From Phlegmacium glaucopus (Eukaryota > Basidiomycota > Agaricomycetes > Agaricales > Cortinariaceae): a DNA stretch of 64,000 nucleotides. Below the pieces are notes generated by a model. The model searched no databases and was not told where the DNA came from. It worked only from the letters and a program-made list of their open reading frames with translations. Positions 1 through 10,663 of the stretch are shown here, piece after piece (within the stretch, counting starts at the first letter, position 1; each line of letters starts with the position of its first letter). The stretch lies in assembly GCA_015039465.1 (NCBI GenBank), contig MU130702.1:62001-126000 (forward strand), read 5' to 3'. A program made the translations under genes and the position numbers.

Positions 1-893
1 GCCTCACTGTCCAAGCGCATGAATACATTCCACTCTTTTTCATCGCCAATGGTTGTAAGACCTGTCGTAATCTTGTTCTTTTGAAGTATATCGGAAAGCC
101 TGGCAAGGCCGGGATTTTCAGGGTCAACGTGCTTGCCAAAGGCCAAACTTCCAGCAGTGTATTCGTGTCCGTTATAGACAATTGTCTGGTCCGGCAGGGT
201 ACCAAGGTAGCTTAGGGCTGAAATCATTTCTGATCCGACACCCTCGAAGAAGCGACCACAGCCAGCAATGAAAAGAGTATCTCCCGTAAATACACCACCG
301 GGTTGAGTCTTGTCATTCGTGTCGGTGACATAGTAGCAAATAGAGTCCCGAGTGTGGCATGGAGTAGCGAGACACCTAGTATGATTAAACCGATTGAAGG
401 TTACGCAATGGACTGGCGTTTACCTGACATGAATATGATCCCCAATATAAAATTCGTCTTTGTCTTTAAGGAGCTTTGTCAATGCGGGAATCCGATTGCT
501 TCCACCATAGATAGGCGCATTGGGATACTTTAATGCCTGTGAAACATGAATATAAGCCATATATAGGCGTCAAGAGTTCAGACTAATAGCGAACAAAGTC
601 CTAAATTGTTTCAAAATCAGAGTACATGGAGAGAGCAGGTGAAGGCTACAAACATTATTTCCTCCACTATGGTCAAAATGATGATGGGTAGTGATACCGG
701 CGATTATTTCGACACGGTGGGCATCTGCAGCGGCAGAAACCTTGGATACGTCGTATGGGTCAACCGCAGCAGCTTTGTTTGTTGATTCATCAATAAGTAG
801 ATATGCATAGTTGTCATCGTAAACGGGAACAGGAACGACCTTCATCGAGCCAGGAATGCGGGGAATGTGACGGAAGTAACGCAGGGAGGTCAT
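1..893 (-). CDS. GLO2: Hydroxyacylglutathione hydrolase (glyoxalase II), 3' end beyond the window
   Basis: Metallo-beta-lactamase-fold thioesterase that hydrolyses S-D-lactoylglutathione to D-lactate and glutathione, the second step of methylglyoxal detoxification. The first exon encodes the N-terminal strand (VVPVPVYDDNYAYLL) and the metal-binding motif THHHFDHSGGN, which matches the family THxHxDH signature. A later exon near positions 1-300 reads GDTLFIAGCGRFFEG and NGHEY, the second metal-ligand region. The stop lies left of position 1. The ATG at 893 gives a short basic leader (MTSLRYFRHIPRIPGS) that could be a mitochondrial presequence. The ATG at 845 (MKVVPVPV) is the alternative cytosolic start. 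Family assignment is firm; the choice of start is not. Confidence 0.93.
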
Positions 894-1101
894 CAGGTGG
901 CAGTGCAAGCTTACAAGCGGTTACCCACAGCCATCAGGTACACCCCAAATGCCCTCCCCGAATGTATGCCTTTTTTTTATTCAACACACAGACGCCTTGA
1001 CTAAAGTATTTTAAGAAAACTAAAGACGACGGCCCAGATAGTAACAAGCAGAAAGGTCCGGGCTTGGGAGGCGCCAGCGACTCTAGCTGCAACCAGTGTA
1101 A

Positions 1102-1869
1102 AATTGTTTTTCTGATTTCTCAGCGTCTGTATTCTCACCTCTTTCAGTAGCTGGTCAATGTAACAGTACATCGGCTACCCTAGCCACCCTGTCTAGCACT
1201 AGTTCTGCCACCCTCATTCCTTCGAGTTCCACTTCCACTCCTCCGAGCCCCGTTACTTCAGATTCCACCCCTCCGAGTGCCTCGAGTGCCTCTTTCGATC
1301 TCACCCAAGAGTCAACCCTTCCAAGTTCTCAATCAATTGTCCCTAGTGGATCCGTTACTAGTAGTGGAACCACTACCCCAACAAGCCCTTTTAACAGCCC
1401 AACCCCCCTTAACAGCCCAGCGTCGCCTAAATCGCAATCATCTGCGACTGCATCTTCTTTGACTCCTCCATCTTCCACCATACAAACTTCATCGGCTTCC
1501 ACCGCGATTTTTCCATTTGGAGACGATACCTTGACTAGCTCTACACAATCTTTAGGAAGCAATGCTGCTGTCAACACTGCGACTCTATCCGCATCCAACG
1601 CCCCGAAAAGTCTCAACATCGGTTCAATTGTAGGCGGCGTATTAGGCGCTCTTGCCCTTATCCTCCTCATTATTCTTGCATTCGTTGGTATCCGCCGCCG
1701 CCGCCGAAAGTACCAAATCGCACCTTCCGCAGAATACCTTGCAAGTCAATACCCATTCAGCCCCGCCGTCCCACGCTTCACAGACCATGACGAAGGCTTA
1801 ATCAGCACCCACCCTGAGTTTAGGCCAAATGTACCCCCCTCTTCTCATGACATTGGAGCAAACACTTGA
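1102..1869 (+). CDS. Ser/Thr-rich single-pass membrane protein, start not found
   Basis: Open frame of about 250 codons. The first two thirds is a Ser/Thr/Pro-rich stalk of the kind that is heavily O-glycosylated. A transmembrane segment follows (SIVGGVLGALALILLIILAF), then a basic stop-transfer run (GIRRRRRK) and a short cytosolic tail ending in IGANT. This matches the common basidiomycete cell-surface proteins of unknown function with a signal peptide, ectodomain, Ser-rich stalk and one membrane helix. There is no in-frame ATG anywhere in the frame after the stop at 1099-1101. AG acceptors exist at 1123 and 1147, so a first exon with the signal peptide must lie upstream, or the gene has lost its 5' end. 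Only about 200 bp separate it from the divergent GLO2 start. Confidence 0.55.
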   Translation, partial: NCFSDFSASVFSPLSVAGQCNSTSATLATLSSTSSATLIPSSSTSTPPSPVTSDSTPPSASSASFDLTQESTLPSSQSIVPSGSVTSSGTTTPTSPFNSPTPLNSPASPKSQSSATASSLTPPSSTIQTSSASTAIFPFGDDTLTSSTQSLGSNAAVNTATLSASNAPKSLNIGSIVGGVLGALALILLIILAFVGIRRRRRKYQIAPSAEYLASQYPFSPAVPRFTDHDEGLISTHPEFRPNVPPSSHDIGANT

Positions 1870-2247
1870 GAAACACTACTCTAAAAACTTCCCCTTCATT
1901 TTCTGCACCGTTCAAACCTCCTTAGCGACGACACGCCAACGTTGCCTTTGTACTGACTTTATTCAAGACCTTGGTTCTTTATATTCAATGCGTTTAACAG
2001 CTTGATGTATTTATTCTATTTTTGCATCACTTATCAGTAGGACTTAGGACAGTCTACATACCATCAATTTTTATTTTATACGTTGAAGTAACAGAATCGG
2101 CTTTTCAGCGTTTATTCCCCGAAATATTTATCTAATCCGCTCCTTTGTTCCTTTTCCTTATCTTTGGATGACTGTTTTCAGATAAAAAATTTGCCCCTTA
2201 CAGACGAAGTTTCAGGTAAAGAATATACAACATGCCACTGTTAGGAA
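1870..2247. other. Convergent 3' intergenic region
   Basis: AT-rich sequence between the stops of the membrane-protein gene (plus) and the SRP receptor gene (minus). It presumably holds both 3' untranslated regions and polyadenylation signals. No open frame of note, repeat or RNA gene was seen. Confidence 0.6.
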
Positions 2248-4923
2248 TTAATCTTTGAGAATAGCCTGGACAACATTTGCAACCCTCAACTGTCTTAAAT
2301 CGGTATATGTCTATTGCGAAAGATCAACGTTTGTGGGGTCGATAAATACTTGAAATCCTACCTGGCCACATCCAACAAATATAATAGGCTGTCCGGTGAC
2401 ATAAGTCATGGAAAGTGCAGCTCCCACCTACAAACTTGGTCAATTACTGAAAACGAGGGTGGTTAAATCATCACACAAACCTTATCATCGACAGTGTCCC
2501 ACTTCGTGACCAGCATTCCGTCAATTCCTCGACCACTACTGGTACCAGATGCGGATGAGAAATCCCGGAGGGCTCGATCAAATTTCGTCAATTGATCGAC
2601 GGCTTCATTGCCAACCAATGCTTCACCCACAAATATGATTTTATCGGGGCTGTTAACAGAAACAAGCTGGATTGGGGAACATAAATGAGACAAGAACATG
2701 GATGACTCTTATGACGTACCTTGGCCAGAGCTCGCATTAGTGGCTACTCATATTTAGTATTATTGTGCTTGATACATTATAACCTGACGTATTACCTCGT
2801 TGTCCTGCATCCGACCAGCAGTGTCGATTAAAACAACATCAAAATCGTTATCACGGGCTAACAGAAAACGGAGAATATAAGGCTGACAAGCAAATGTAGT
2901 TAGGCATTGCCATACCGTAATTGATAGCTTCACGTGCGATGCCGGCTGCATCTTTACCATATCCTCTTTCAAATAACTCAACCCGACCTTTGCTATCTCC
3001 GGCACCATTAACGCCTAGCATGCTCAAATTCCGAACATGAACCCTAAGTTGTTCAACGGCGCCACTCCTATTGAGGTTTTGGGTCAATTCAGAAGAAGCG
3101 ATAGGTATCAATGAAACTCAGAAGATACCGAAATGTGTCACAGGCAGCAATCAACACTCGAAATCCATTCTGTATTAACCAAAAGCACACTTTTGAAAGG
3201 TTGGTGCTTTTGCCGACGCCATTGACGCCGACGAAAGTTATGCTGTATGGCATTCGTTGTTGATTGGAGGGTAGTGGCGCTGACAATTTCGTCCGAATCG
3301 ATAACAATAAATCGGTCGACGTTTTCGGCGTTAATATTCTCGTCAATGAGGTTGAAAGTGCCACTCGCACGGCGTTGTTGATGGCTATAAATTTAAAAGA
3401 GACGTCAGAAAGGTTAAGAAGAGATTGAAGACCAATTTTACTTTGGAACCCTACAACCTTCTTCCCCACAAGACTTTCGCCAACCCCTTCACAAACCTTC
3501 TCCGAAATCTCCATTGCTACATTCTTCTTCATAAGGTGTTGTTTCATTGCTTCCAGGACTGGCTTTAGATCTGACTCCGTAAGGATCTTGGAGCCTGTCA
3601 GACGCGCGAGAATAGAGCTAAACGCGCCCACGGATCCCTCGGAGCTTGGCGTCTTGCTTTCTAGAGGTTTGAGCGCATTGGCGATAGCATCATCTGTGTC
3701 ATCATGCGCATTTTTATCCCTGGAAAAATCCCAGTCTTTGACCTCGTACATCCCGTCCTGAGTTCTAGTGCCTAGGGAAGATTGGTCGACCAGCGATTGA
3801 AGGTCATGAGAACCTAGGTTGGCGCTTGAATCATTCAGTTTATCCACACTAAAATCCAGAGACGCCATGTCTGATTCCGTTGGTGCCTCATTCCCCCATT
3901 TACGTTGACTTTTTGGTTTCTGTTTGCGTTTGGTCTGCGTGTCAGATCTACTTGGAAGTTAGCTGAGTTGTTTAAACCAACCAAGGCAAAACACCTTACT
4001 CCAATTCAGTGGTATTGTCTCTGGTATTGGGAAGCTCAGATCGACCTCCTCTGCCACCTCGACGGCCTCCACGGCCCCGTAATCTACTTTTAAGAGCTTG
4101 GACCCTCCTAGCAATCTCCTGATCGTCTTGTGGTGCATCAGGATTGAGGGAAGGAGCTGAAAACAAGTCATGTTGGAATGTCATAGTATGGGTTTTTCTT
4201 AAAACCATATCACACCTGTATCCTGCTCATCAGTAAGAGGTGTCTCGACCTCAGTTATTGAGCGAACACTTGGGCGTAAGCGAGATTTGCGATCCTAGAT
4301 GAGCCGTTATACAATTGAAAGCCATCTGCGAAGCTGAGAGTCACCTGTGCAGCCCTTTCCTCCAGACCTTTGAGAAGCTTATCAAATAGAATATCCCATT
4401 TCTCAAAGGTTTTCGAAAAGTCCCAAGAAACACCCCCAGGAGCAGATGCCTTGATAGTTGCCAGAGAATGCAAGGAGTTCATGAATGCACCCACGAATGG
4501 CTCAAAATATTGGACAAATAATCGTTTCATGGCGATTAGCAGGTCTTCCACATACGTCAACTGCAGAATGCGTTGATAAGCCACCTATAAACGAGCCATC
4601 CATTAAGCAGGGGGGGCCAAAAGTTGTGCAAAAACTATTGAAAACCGCTGACCACGAAGATGAGCTCGAGGTCGTTCACAAACGACCATTTCACTGCGTA
4701 TCCATCCTTTTCATATTTTTCATCTGTGGTACGACCTTCAATCAAAGCTTCACGAATGAGTGAATTGACGGGCGATGCAGAGGATGATGCGAGCTGCGCA
4801 GCGTCGGGGGTGAAAGACCGAGACCAGAGAACGATGCCTCCTACGAAGAAAGATTGTATTGGGGGGCCTACAAGTCCTAAAGGCGATCATACCTTTATGT
4901 GATATAGAACAGTGGTCGAGCAT
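2248..4923 (-). CDS. SRP101: Signal recognition particle receptor subunit alpha
   Basis: GTPase that docks the SRP-ribosome complex at the endoplasmic reticulum translocon. The start MLDHCSISHKGG at 4923 and the following SRX/longin-like domain (VLWSRSFTP, KWSFVNDLELIFV) are typical of SR-alpha. A basic Arg/Gly linker (about 4000-4110) follows, then the SRP54-type NG domain. Motifs seen are G1 GVNGVGKSTNL, G3 DTAGRMQDNEV, G4 TKWDTVDDKVG and the C-terminal GQPIIFVGCGQ. The last exon ends TDLRQLRVANVVQAILKD, with the stop at 2248-2250. About nine short introns interrupt it. It is divergent from the RS-rich gene with 65 bp between the start codons, so the two must share a promoter region. Confidence 0.95.
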
Positions 4924-4988
4924 GGTATAAGGCCAACAACAGATATTTTGTTTGTTCATGCTTGAGCTGAAGCTCAACTTGAACGACC
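4924..4988. promoter_or_regulatory. Short bidirectional promoter, SRP101 / RS-rich gene
   Basis: Only 65 bp separate the two divergent start codons. The core promoters and 5' leaders of both genes must lie here or overlap the neighbour's 5' end. No clear TATA box is visible, which fits housekeeping genes. Confidence 0.5.
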
Positions 4989-6658
4989 ATGGCCAACCTC
5001 CCTCCAAGGCCTGAATCTCCCCCAAGAATACGCGAAGACCGTCGCTATCCTGTTGACGACAGAGAAAGACGCCCCGCTCAGCCTATGGCTGCGCGACTTA
5101 GGGGAGATAGATATTCCGACGAAAGGGTCTACGTTCCGCGACCAAGGCCTGATACTTACATTGCGCCTGGGTTTGAACCTAGGAGAGAAATAGAAGGACG
5201 TAGAGCAGAATATGACGACCGGGACAGGGATCGTCACCGAAGTTTTGACCGAGATCGAGACAGAAGGAACTGGGGTTATGAGAGGGATAGCGGTCCTCGA
5301 AGGTGGGAGCCAGGGTCGGATAGGGACCATCGTCCTCATGATCGTGATCGAGGACCCAACAGGTAGGCTGTCGCAATTTTTTAGAGGCGAGTCTCTCTGA
5401 CGGATAAGTGTAGGCCTCCACCTTCTCCTCAACGACGTCCAGGTATGCATTTCATCCGTCTTCTTTCTGTATCTCTGACAAACAGAACATCTTGAGTTTC
5501 TCGCCGTTTCTCACGTTCTCCGCCACGGCGCAGACCGCTTTCTCCACCTGCACCCTATCGCGGTCGACCTCGTTCACGCAGTCATAGTCCTCGACATTCA
5601 TCTCCATCATCCAGGAGGTTTAGACATGGAAATTACTCTAGGGTGCCTAGTCCTCGGTCACGCTCTCCCCATCATCAAAGACCCCCCCGTGATAGATCCC
5701 GAAGTCGATCACAGGTACATCCTGGAAATGAGGTTCATAACTCCAAAATTAAGTCCCGGGCAGCCAGCCCAAACGCCATAAAAATCGAACCAAGTAATCC
5801 TCTTCCAATTTCAGAAGTTCCTATGGTAGAGGACCGCAAACAACCGTCGCAACCTCACGTCGCCGAAGCCGACGTGAAGGCGCCGCCGAACCCACCACCA
5901 GACACCCCAACCCCTAATCTGACTACTAGGAGCCTTAAACTTTCGCCCTCGCAAGATGACGTAAAACCAGAGATTAGAATGGCATCTCCTGTGCCGCAAA
6001 TTTTAGATGCCTCACCATCTGATGAACAGAGGATAACTGAGAAATTTGAGAGCACAAGTCATAAGCCCAGCCCACAAAGTCCAGCGCCTATCCAAGCTCA
6101 ACGATCTCCATCCCCTCCCAGGCCCCCTAGAAACATTCACGAAACTATTACCCGCGTTCCGCCTACCGGTCCTCAACGAAATTGGCCATCTCGGTCACCC
6201 CCGCGAGGACCGCGTTCTCATCCACGCCAACCGATACCTCCTTCAGGCCCGTCATATGGTTCTACCCCTAGAGGTCCTCGACGAGGCTTTCCACCTACAG
6301 GCCCGTCTTCCTCATTCTCTAGTCCTGCTTCAATTACATCAAGGCATAACCCTGAATCAAAGAAAAATACAAAGTTGCTTGACCCGGATCTAGACGTACG
6401 TTCTCCCTGACATTTCACTTTTATTTTTCCGGTCATTATAGTCTTGCACAGATTTACCGGGCCCAGGCCAACCGATCCCACCTTGCGTTCGACTATCTCC
6501 AGCGAGCGAAAAGTTCACGCCGTGCGCTGCACGAACTCGACTTAGCAACTATTGACTTGCGAGCTGCTGAGATTCGCCGTCACATTGCAGATGTTCAGCT
6601 TGAAGCGGCGAAAAATGGAGCCCTAGGTATTGATGCACCAAGTGCCGCTATAACATGA
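4989..6658 (+). CDS. Arg/Ser/Pro-rich nuclear-type protein of unknown function
   Basis: Starts MANLPPRPESPPR. The N-terminal part is dominated by RD/RDR dipeptides (DRDRDRHRSFDRDRDRR). It is followed by an RS region (RSRSPHHQ, DRSRSRSQ) and a long Pro/Ser-rich disordered stretch. The last exon encodes a compact helical segment (IYRAQANRSHLAF, LHELDLATIDLRAAEIRR) ending DAPSAAIT at 6658. RS and RD repeats usually mark pre-mRNA splicing or transcription-coupled proteins. No RRM, zinc finger or enzymatic motif is visible, so that role is inference only. Introns lie at about 5365-5411, 5442-5500 and 6396-6442. The reading frame after the third exon is fixed by the RS composition and needs the acceptor TTGAG just after 5490. 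Confidence 0.75.
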
Positions 6659-6905
6659 ATTCGAAGCTTCTAACAGTTTCTAGCTTGTATTATTTTTCAC
6701 CACATTCATATCTTTCTGAAATCGCATTCAAAGTTGAATTTAAAGCGTGACAAAAACCAGCCATTGAAAATCGAGCAGTGGAAAGTGATATTTAACGACA
6801 ACCTGGATACTTTGCCTGAACTGCTTCGGTGAATATAAAACTCAGTCTTGTAGAGTACAGTCTCAACCATGAATTCTATCAATTACCTATGTGTGAGGTG
6901 ACGCC

Positions 6906-7342
6906 CTAGAATCCTCTTTCTTTCAGCCACTCTATAACTTGGTTTTTCCACCGACCACCTGATATAATTAGGTTCTTTGACCTAACGGTTTGAATTTTAA
7001 TTCGGGCTCTGTCTTTCGACTCATTAGCAAAGAGTGAATTCTCGAGGTCCTTGGCAAGAATCTGAGCAAGCACCATCCATTAGTTCAGCATGGTGGACGA
7101 TACGGATCTGCATCATCTACCTCTGCGTTGCCGTCTATGTTGCGGATGAGAACAAAATAACGACCTCCGTTGTTCCGGACGTCTGTGTACACTGGGAGGT
7201 TGCCTTGAGAGTTCCGTGGAACGAAGTAGGCAGGCTTTTGCTTTTGGGGTGTTGAAGGAAGTGTGGCTGAAGTCTGAGAGAGGCATCGAGTACTAGCGCG
7301 TGCCAGTCGAGGGACGAGGTCTTTGCTGAGCAACCATAGCAT
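6906..7342 (-). CDS. IMG2: Mitochondrial large ribosomal subunit protein mL49 (Img2 type)
   Basis: Two exons (7342-7121 and 7061-6906) separated by a 59-nt intron. The N-terminus (MLWLLSKDLVPRLARASTR) is basic and amphipathic, as expected for a mitochondrial presequence. The core motif YFVPRNSQGNLPVYTDVRN followed by GGRYFVLIRNIDGN is the conserved Img2/mL49 signature. The C-terminal exon (NLIISGGRWKNQVIEWLKER) is the typical family ending. Total about 125 residues, the normal size. It acts in the mitochondrial ribosome. Start chosen at the ATG at 7342 because it gives the presequence. Confidence 0.92.
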
Positions 7343-7726
7343 AATCCTTTGTTGCGGGCCATTCAGTTACCTCGCAAGAATAGTATAGGGAAGGCAATCT
7401 CACCGTAACAAGAGCTAGACGTGTATACTATGTACTTTGTAGTCCACAACACAAATGACAACTCGAAAGTCACACGCTCGAAGACGTTTATTAAGTTTAT
7501 AAAGCATATCTTCGGTGGAGAATCTTAGAATTCTGCTGCATAACCATAAATTGGAAACAGGAAAATCACAACATGTAAGGTGGGAGGAACGAGTCCAATA
7601 GGAGGTAGAAGTGGCGTATACGGTAGAGGCGATATATGTAAAGTCAAAGCTACTGTTCTATCACAATTCTGATGTCTGTCAACAACGGAATAAGGAGAGT
7701 TGTTGATCCGTCCGGTGACTGACAGT
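7343..7726. other. Intergenic region between IMG2 and YPT1
   Basis: Contains the promoter side of IMG2 and the 3' untranslated region of YPT1, both on the minus strand. No further gene, RNA or repeat was recognised. Confidence 0.5.
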
Positions 7727-8739
7727 CTAACAACAGCCGCTCGACTGTTGGGATTGGACATTCTGACCAGGTGTGACTGTCGAAGACTTAGCTGCGCCTG
7801 AGGGTGTCGAACTGGATCCCATCCTGTGAAACATACGAGAACAAATTTAGGAGTTCGTAGAGTAAAATAAAAGTATAGATCATACCGGTCCTTAATTTGC
7901 TTCGCCATCAACAAGAAAGCTTGCTCTACATTTGTCGCATTCTTTGCAGACGTCTCCAAGAATGTAATGCCCAACTGTTCAGCGAATTCCTGATATGGAA
8001 GGTGAATATGCTGTGAATCAGCTCTCAAGTAGTTTGTGAAATACCTTAGCTACGCTATATTCTACAACCTTCTTGCCTGTAAGGTCTGACTTGTTGCCAA
8101 CAAGAAGTTTATTCACCCCTTCTGAGGCATATCGGTCGATTTCTTGGAGCCACTGCTTCACGTTTGTGAAAGTGTCTTAGCAATGGTGAGTGAGTATGAG
8201 TCAACAAAAACAGAAGCAAGCAGACCGTTGTCGGTTACATCGTAAACAACGATAATTCCATGGGCGCCCCGATAGTAGGAGGAAGTGATAGTGCGGAATC
8301 GCTCCTGACCTGTAGAGAATTTAGGCATCGAACGTACGAGTCAAGGTCTTATCGAACCTGCTGTGTCCCACTGAACGAGAAATGAGATGTTAGAACACGA
8401 AAGGACAAAGAAATAAGATTCATAAAGACATTCATTCAGTATGACGACCCAGAATGAAAGCAAGGCACGAGAAGCGCGTTAGGTAAAACAGACAACTTAC
8501 AATTTGGAGTTTCACAGTCTTTCCCTCCAACTCAATAGTGCGGATCTTGAAGTCAACTCCAATCGTACTAATGTAGCTCTCCGTGTAGGTATCGTCCGCG
8601 AAACGCAGAAGGAGACAGGACTGGAAGTAAATTATCAGGTGAAGTGTTGGAAATAGAACACCCGACATTTTACCTTGCCAACACCAGAGTCACCAATGAG
8701 GAGAAGCTTGAAAAGGAAGTCGTACTCGCTTGTGTGCAT
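7727..8739 (-). CDS. YPT1: Rab GTPase Ypt1/Rab1
   Basis: Small GTPase controlling ER-to-Golgi vesicle transport and autophagy. All G motifs are present: GDSGVGKS, the effector and switch I region [18 protein letters not shown], switch II WDTAGQE, NKSD, and ETSAK. The C-terminus ends in a double cysteine (SSGCC) for geranylgeranylation. The length of about 204 residues is normal and the sequence is nearly identical to other fungal Ypt1/Rab1 proteins. At least six short introns interrupt it, one directly after the P-loop GVGK. The ATG at 8739 gives [19 protein letters not shown], the usual N-terminus. Confidence 0.97.
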
Positions 8740-8935
8740 GATAAGAGAGGGGGAGGCTTTGTGCTATTGGAGGTTGTTGAGAAGAGAAAGGGAGTAAAGT
8801 AGCAAGTCTCTGTCCAACTCACTCGATGCACGTGGCGGCCAACTTATCCCTTTTTAAAAATACTTAGTTTTCTGAAAAAAATATTACTTTATTTTATACA
8901 GAGTGAAGGCTATGAAGCTAGCAAGTGGCCTTGAA

Positions 8936-9495
8936 CTACTTTCTATAGTGCCCTGAAACGGGTTGCCCAGCAGCATTGTAACTTGGCTGCGATGGTGGAT
9001 AATAACCTTGAGGAACGCCCGTCGTTATCATCGGCGGTTCCCATCTGAAAAGACTGTTAGACGTATAAGCCACAAGAAAGCAGTAGGTACCGACCCCTGC
9101 TGAATAGGGACAGTCCATTGGCAGATGGAACACCTCCAGACGTGTTTGCTTGATATGGGAATGAGCGGAACGAAGCAGAACTCGAACCAATCCTTATATT
9201 TTGCACGTGTCACGGCGGCTATATCTGTCGATGAGTGTCTTCGAGGGAGAAAGACAGAAATCTCGTTCACCATTATGACATTGTGGACAAATTCTCGATG
9301 TCTGATCTCCTTCGGGTGAGATTCTGGTTTGACAACCAACTATAATAGTCAGAAAAATGACACAGGTCAAACTAAACCTTGTCAGGAATCTGGTGATGGA
9401 TGTCGACATACATATCAATGGGATGCAAACTAGAGAAATTCTCGTCTTTTTTGCCCTCTGCAGGTTATGATGACGTACGTACAGAAAAGATCCAT
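8936..9495 (-). CDS. Small zinc-ribbon protein, copy 1
   Basis: Fungal protein of about 110 residues with one rubredoxin-like zinc ribbon (two CxxC knuckles, RICPQCHN and RCSICQW) around an aromatic core (WFEFCFVPLIPIS). The tail is Pro/Gln/Tyr-rich (QGYYPPSQPSY) and ends GHYRK. The start is split over two tiny exons: a 13-nt first exon (9495-9483) and an 18-nt second exon (9429-9412). Joined, they read MDLFFCIPLIFGCQTRIS, the hydrophobic N-terminus typical of these proteins. Four introns in all. Function unknown; the zinc-ribbon fold is inferred from cysteine spacing. It is the tandem paralogue of the next gene. Confidence 0.8.
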
Positions 9496-9762
9496 GTTCT
9501 GAGTTGTTGCAAAATTAATCCTCTGACGTCTGGGTAGTATGACTTAGTGGAAATAGATAGACGATACCGCAAGAAAACACAGACTTTATGTTCGAGAAGC
9601 GCTGCGGTAGATGACTGTTTAGTCCAAGTGAGATGAGCAAACTACATGTGATTCGAAGGTATCTTTAGACATTGTTCAAGATATAAATAGGCGGATTGTA
9701 ATACACAGAGTCTCGGACTCATAGGCGTGGTCAAGCTGGTCAAGCCCTAGTGTTCAGATGCT

Positions 9763-10331
9763 TCAAACTTTGGGAACCGTTGGATTAATATATACGGGTT
9801 GATAGCCTGGCCGCGCAGGCGACGCCCAAGTTCCAGCCTGATTGTATGTGGCCAGCGGCTGAGGAGCATTACTAGGGAAATGATTAATTAATTCGCCTGG
9901 TTTATATCACAGCCGAGATTCAACCCACTTGTTGGAAAGTAATTCCCTCCACTGACATGTCCCGCAAACCCACATGTGCTTCTTAGAGATTGGCACGAGC
10001 GGGATCCAGAAAAGCTCGAACCATGTCGTGCTCTTGGCAGCAAAAACGGTAGCTGGATATCCATGAACATATTAATTAAATTTCGGAAGTCTGAGCGCCC
10101 GTTGTACAGTCGACAGTTACTGACCATTATGACAGCGGGGACATATGCGTAAATCCTGTTCTCCTTCGGGTTGAATCTGGGTTTGACATCCGACTAGTTG
10201 AGTACCGGTCATGATTAGAAGCCTGCTACTGCAATTGCAAAGAAAACTTAGCACAGAAGATTGGAAGGCAAACTAGCGTAATGATTAGTGGCCTTTCGTT
10301 TACTAAATTCCATTTTTCACTTACAGAACAT
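9763..10331 (-). CDS. Small zinc-ribbon protein, copy 2 (tandem paralogue)
   Basis: Same architecture and intron layout as the gene at 8936-9495. A 7-nt first exon (ATG plus four bases, 10331-10325) is followed by an 18-nt exon (10272-10255). The zinc-ribbon exon begins at 10193 (GCQTQIQPEGEQ, RICPRCHN). The core is WFELFWIPLVPISKKH and the second knuckle is CGTCQW. The tail (PLATYNQAGTWASPARPGYQ) ends VPKV, with the stop at 9763-9765. The tail differs from copy 1 while core and exon phases are conserved, so this is a diverged tandem duplication. The initiator exon is inferred from the homologous position in copy 1. Confidence 0.72.
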
Positions 10332-10663
10332 TTGTTGGTATTTAAAAGGCCGTCGGTATGAAAGTTATCGTTGTGGACAAGTTGTACTGCGCACGGCCCG
10401 GTGACCGTAAGTATTGTCATTTCCATATTTGGCAGCCCAAACGGCATCTTATGACATATATGCCTAGCATACTTGAGAACGCAGAAAATTAATTACTGTA
10501 CTAAACTACTATTGTATATATTTGCTCGGTGATGTCAAGTCTAGATCAAAAGAATTATAGATTACATGATTGGGAGCGACCAGAATCTAGATACTAGACA
10601 GTATGTAATTGCGCAGAATATAGAAAGAAATAGCACTAATGGTTCAACTTGAAGAAGACTATT
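10332..10663. other. Intergenic region upstream of zinc-ribbon copy 2
   Basis: AT-rich sequence between the start of zinc-ribbon copy 2 and the stop of the Zn2Cys6 gene. It must carry the promoter of the former and the 3' end of the latter. Nothing else recognised. Confidence 0.5.

Noticed and set aside
4989..5500. Alternative open frame through the RS-rich exon after 5490
   Set aside because: The other frame gives dense RS/RD repeats typical of real proteins, so the alternative is a shadow.
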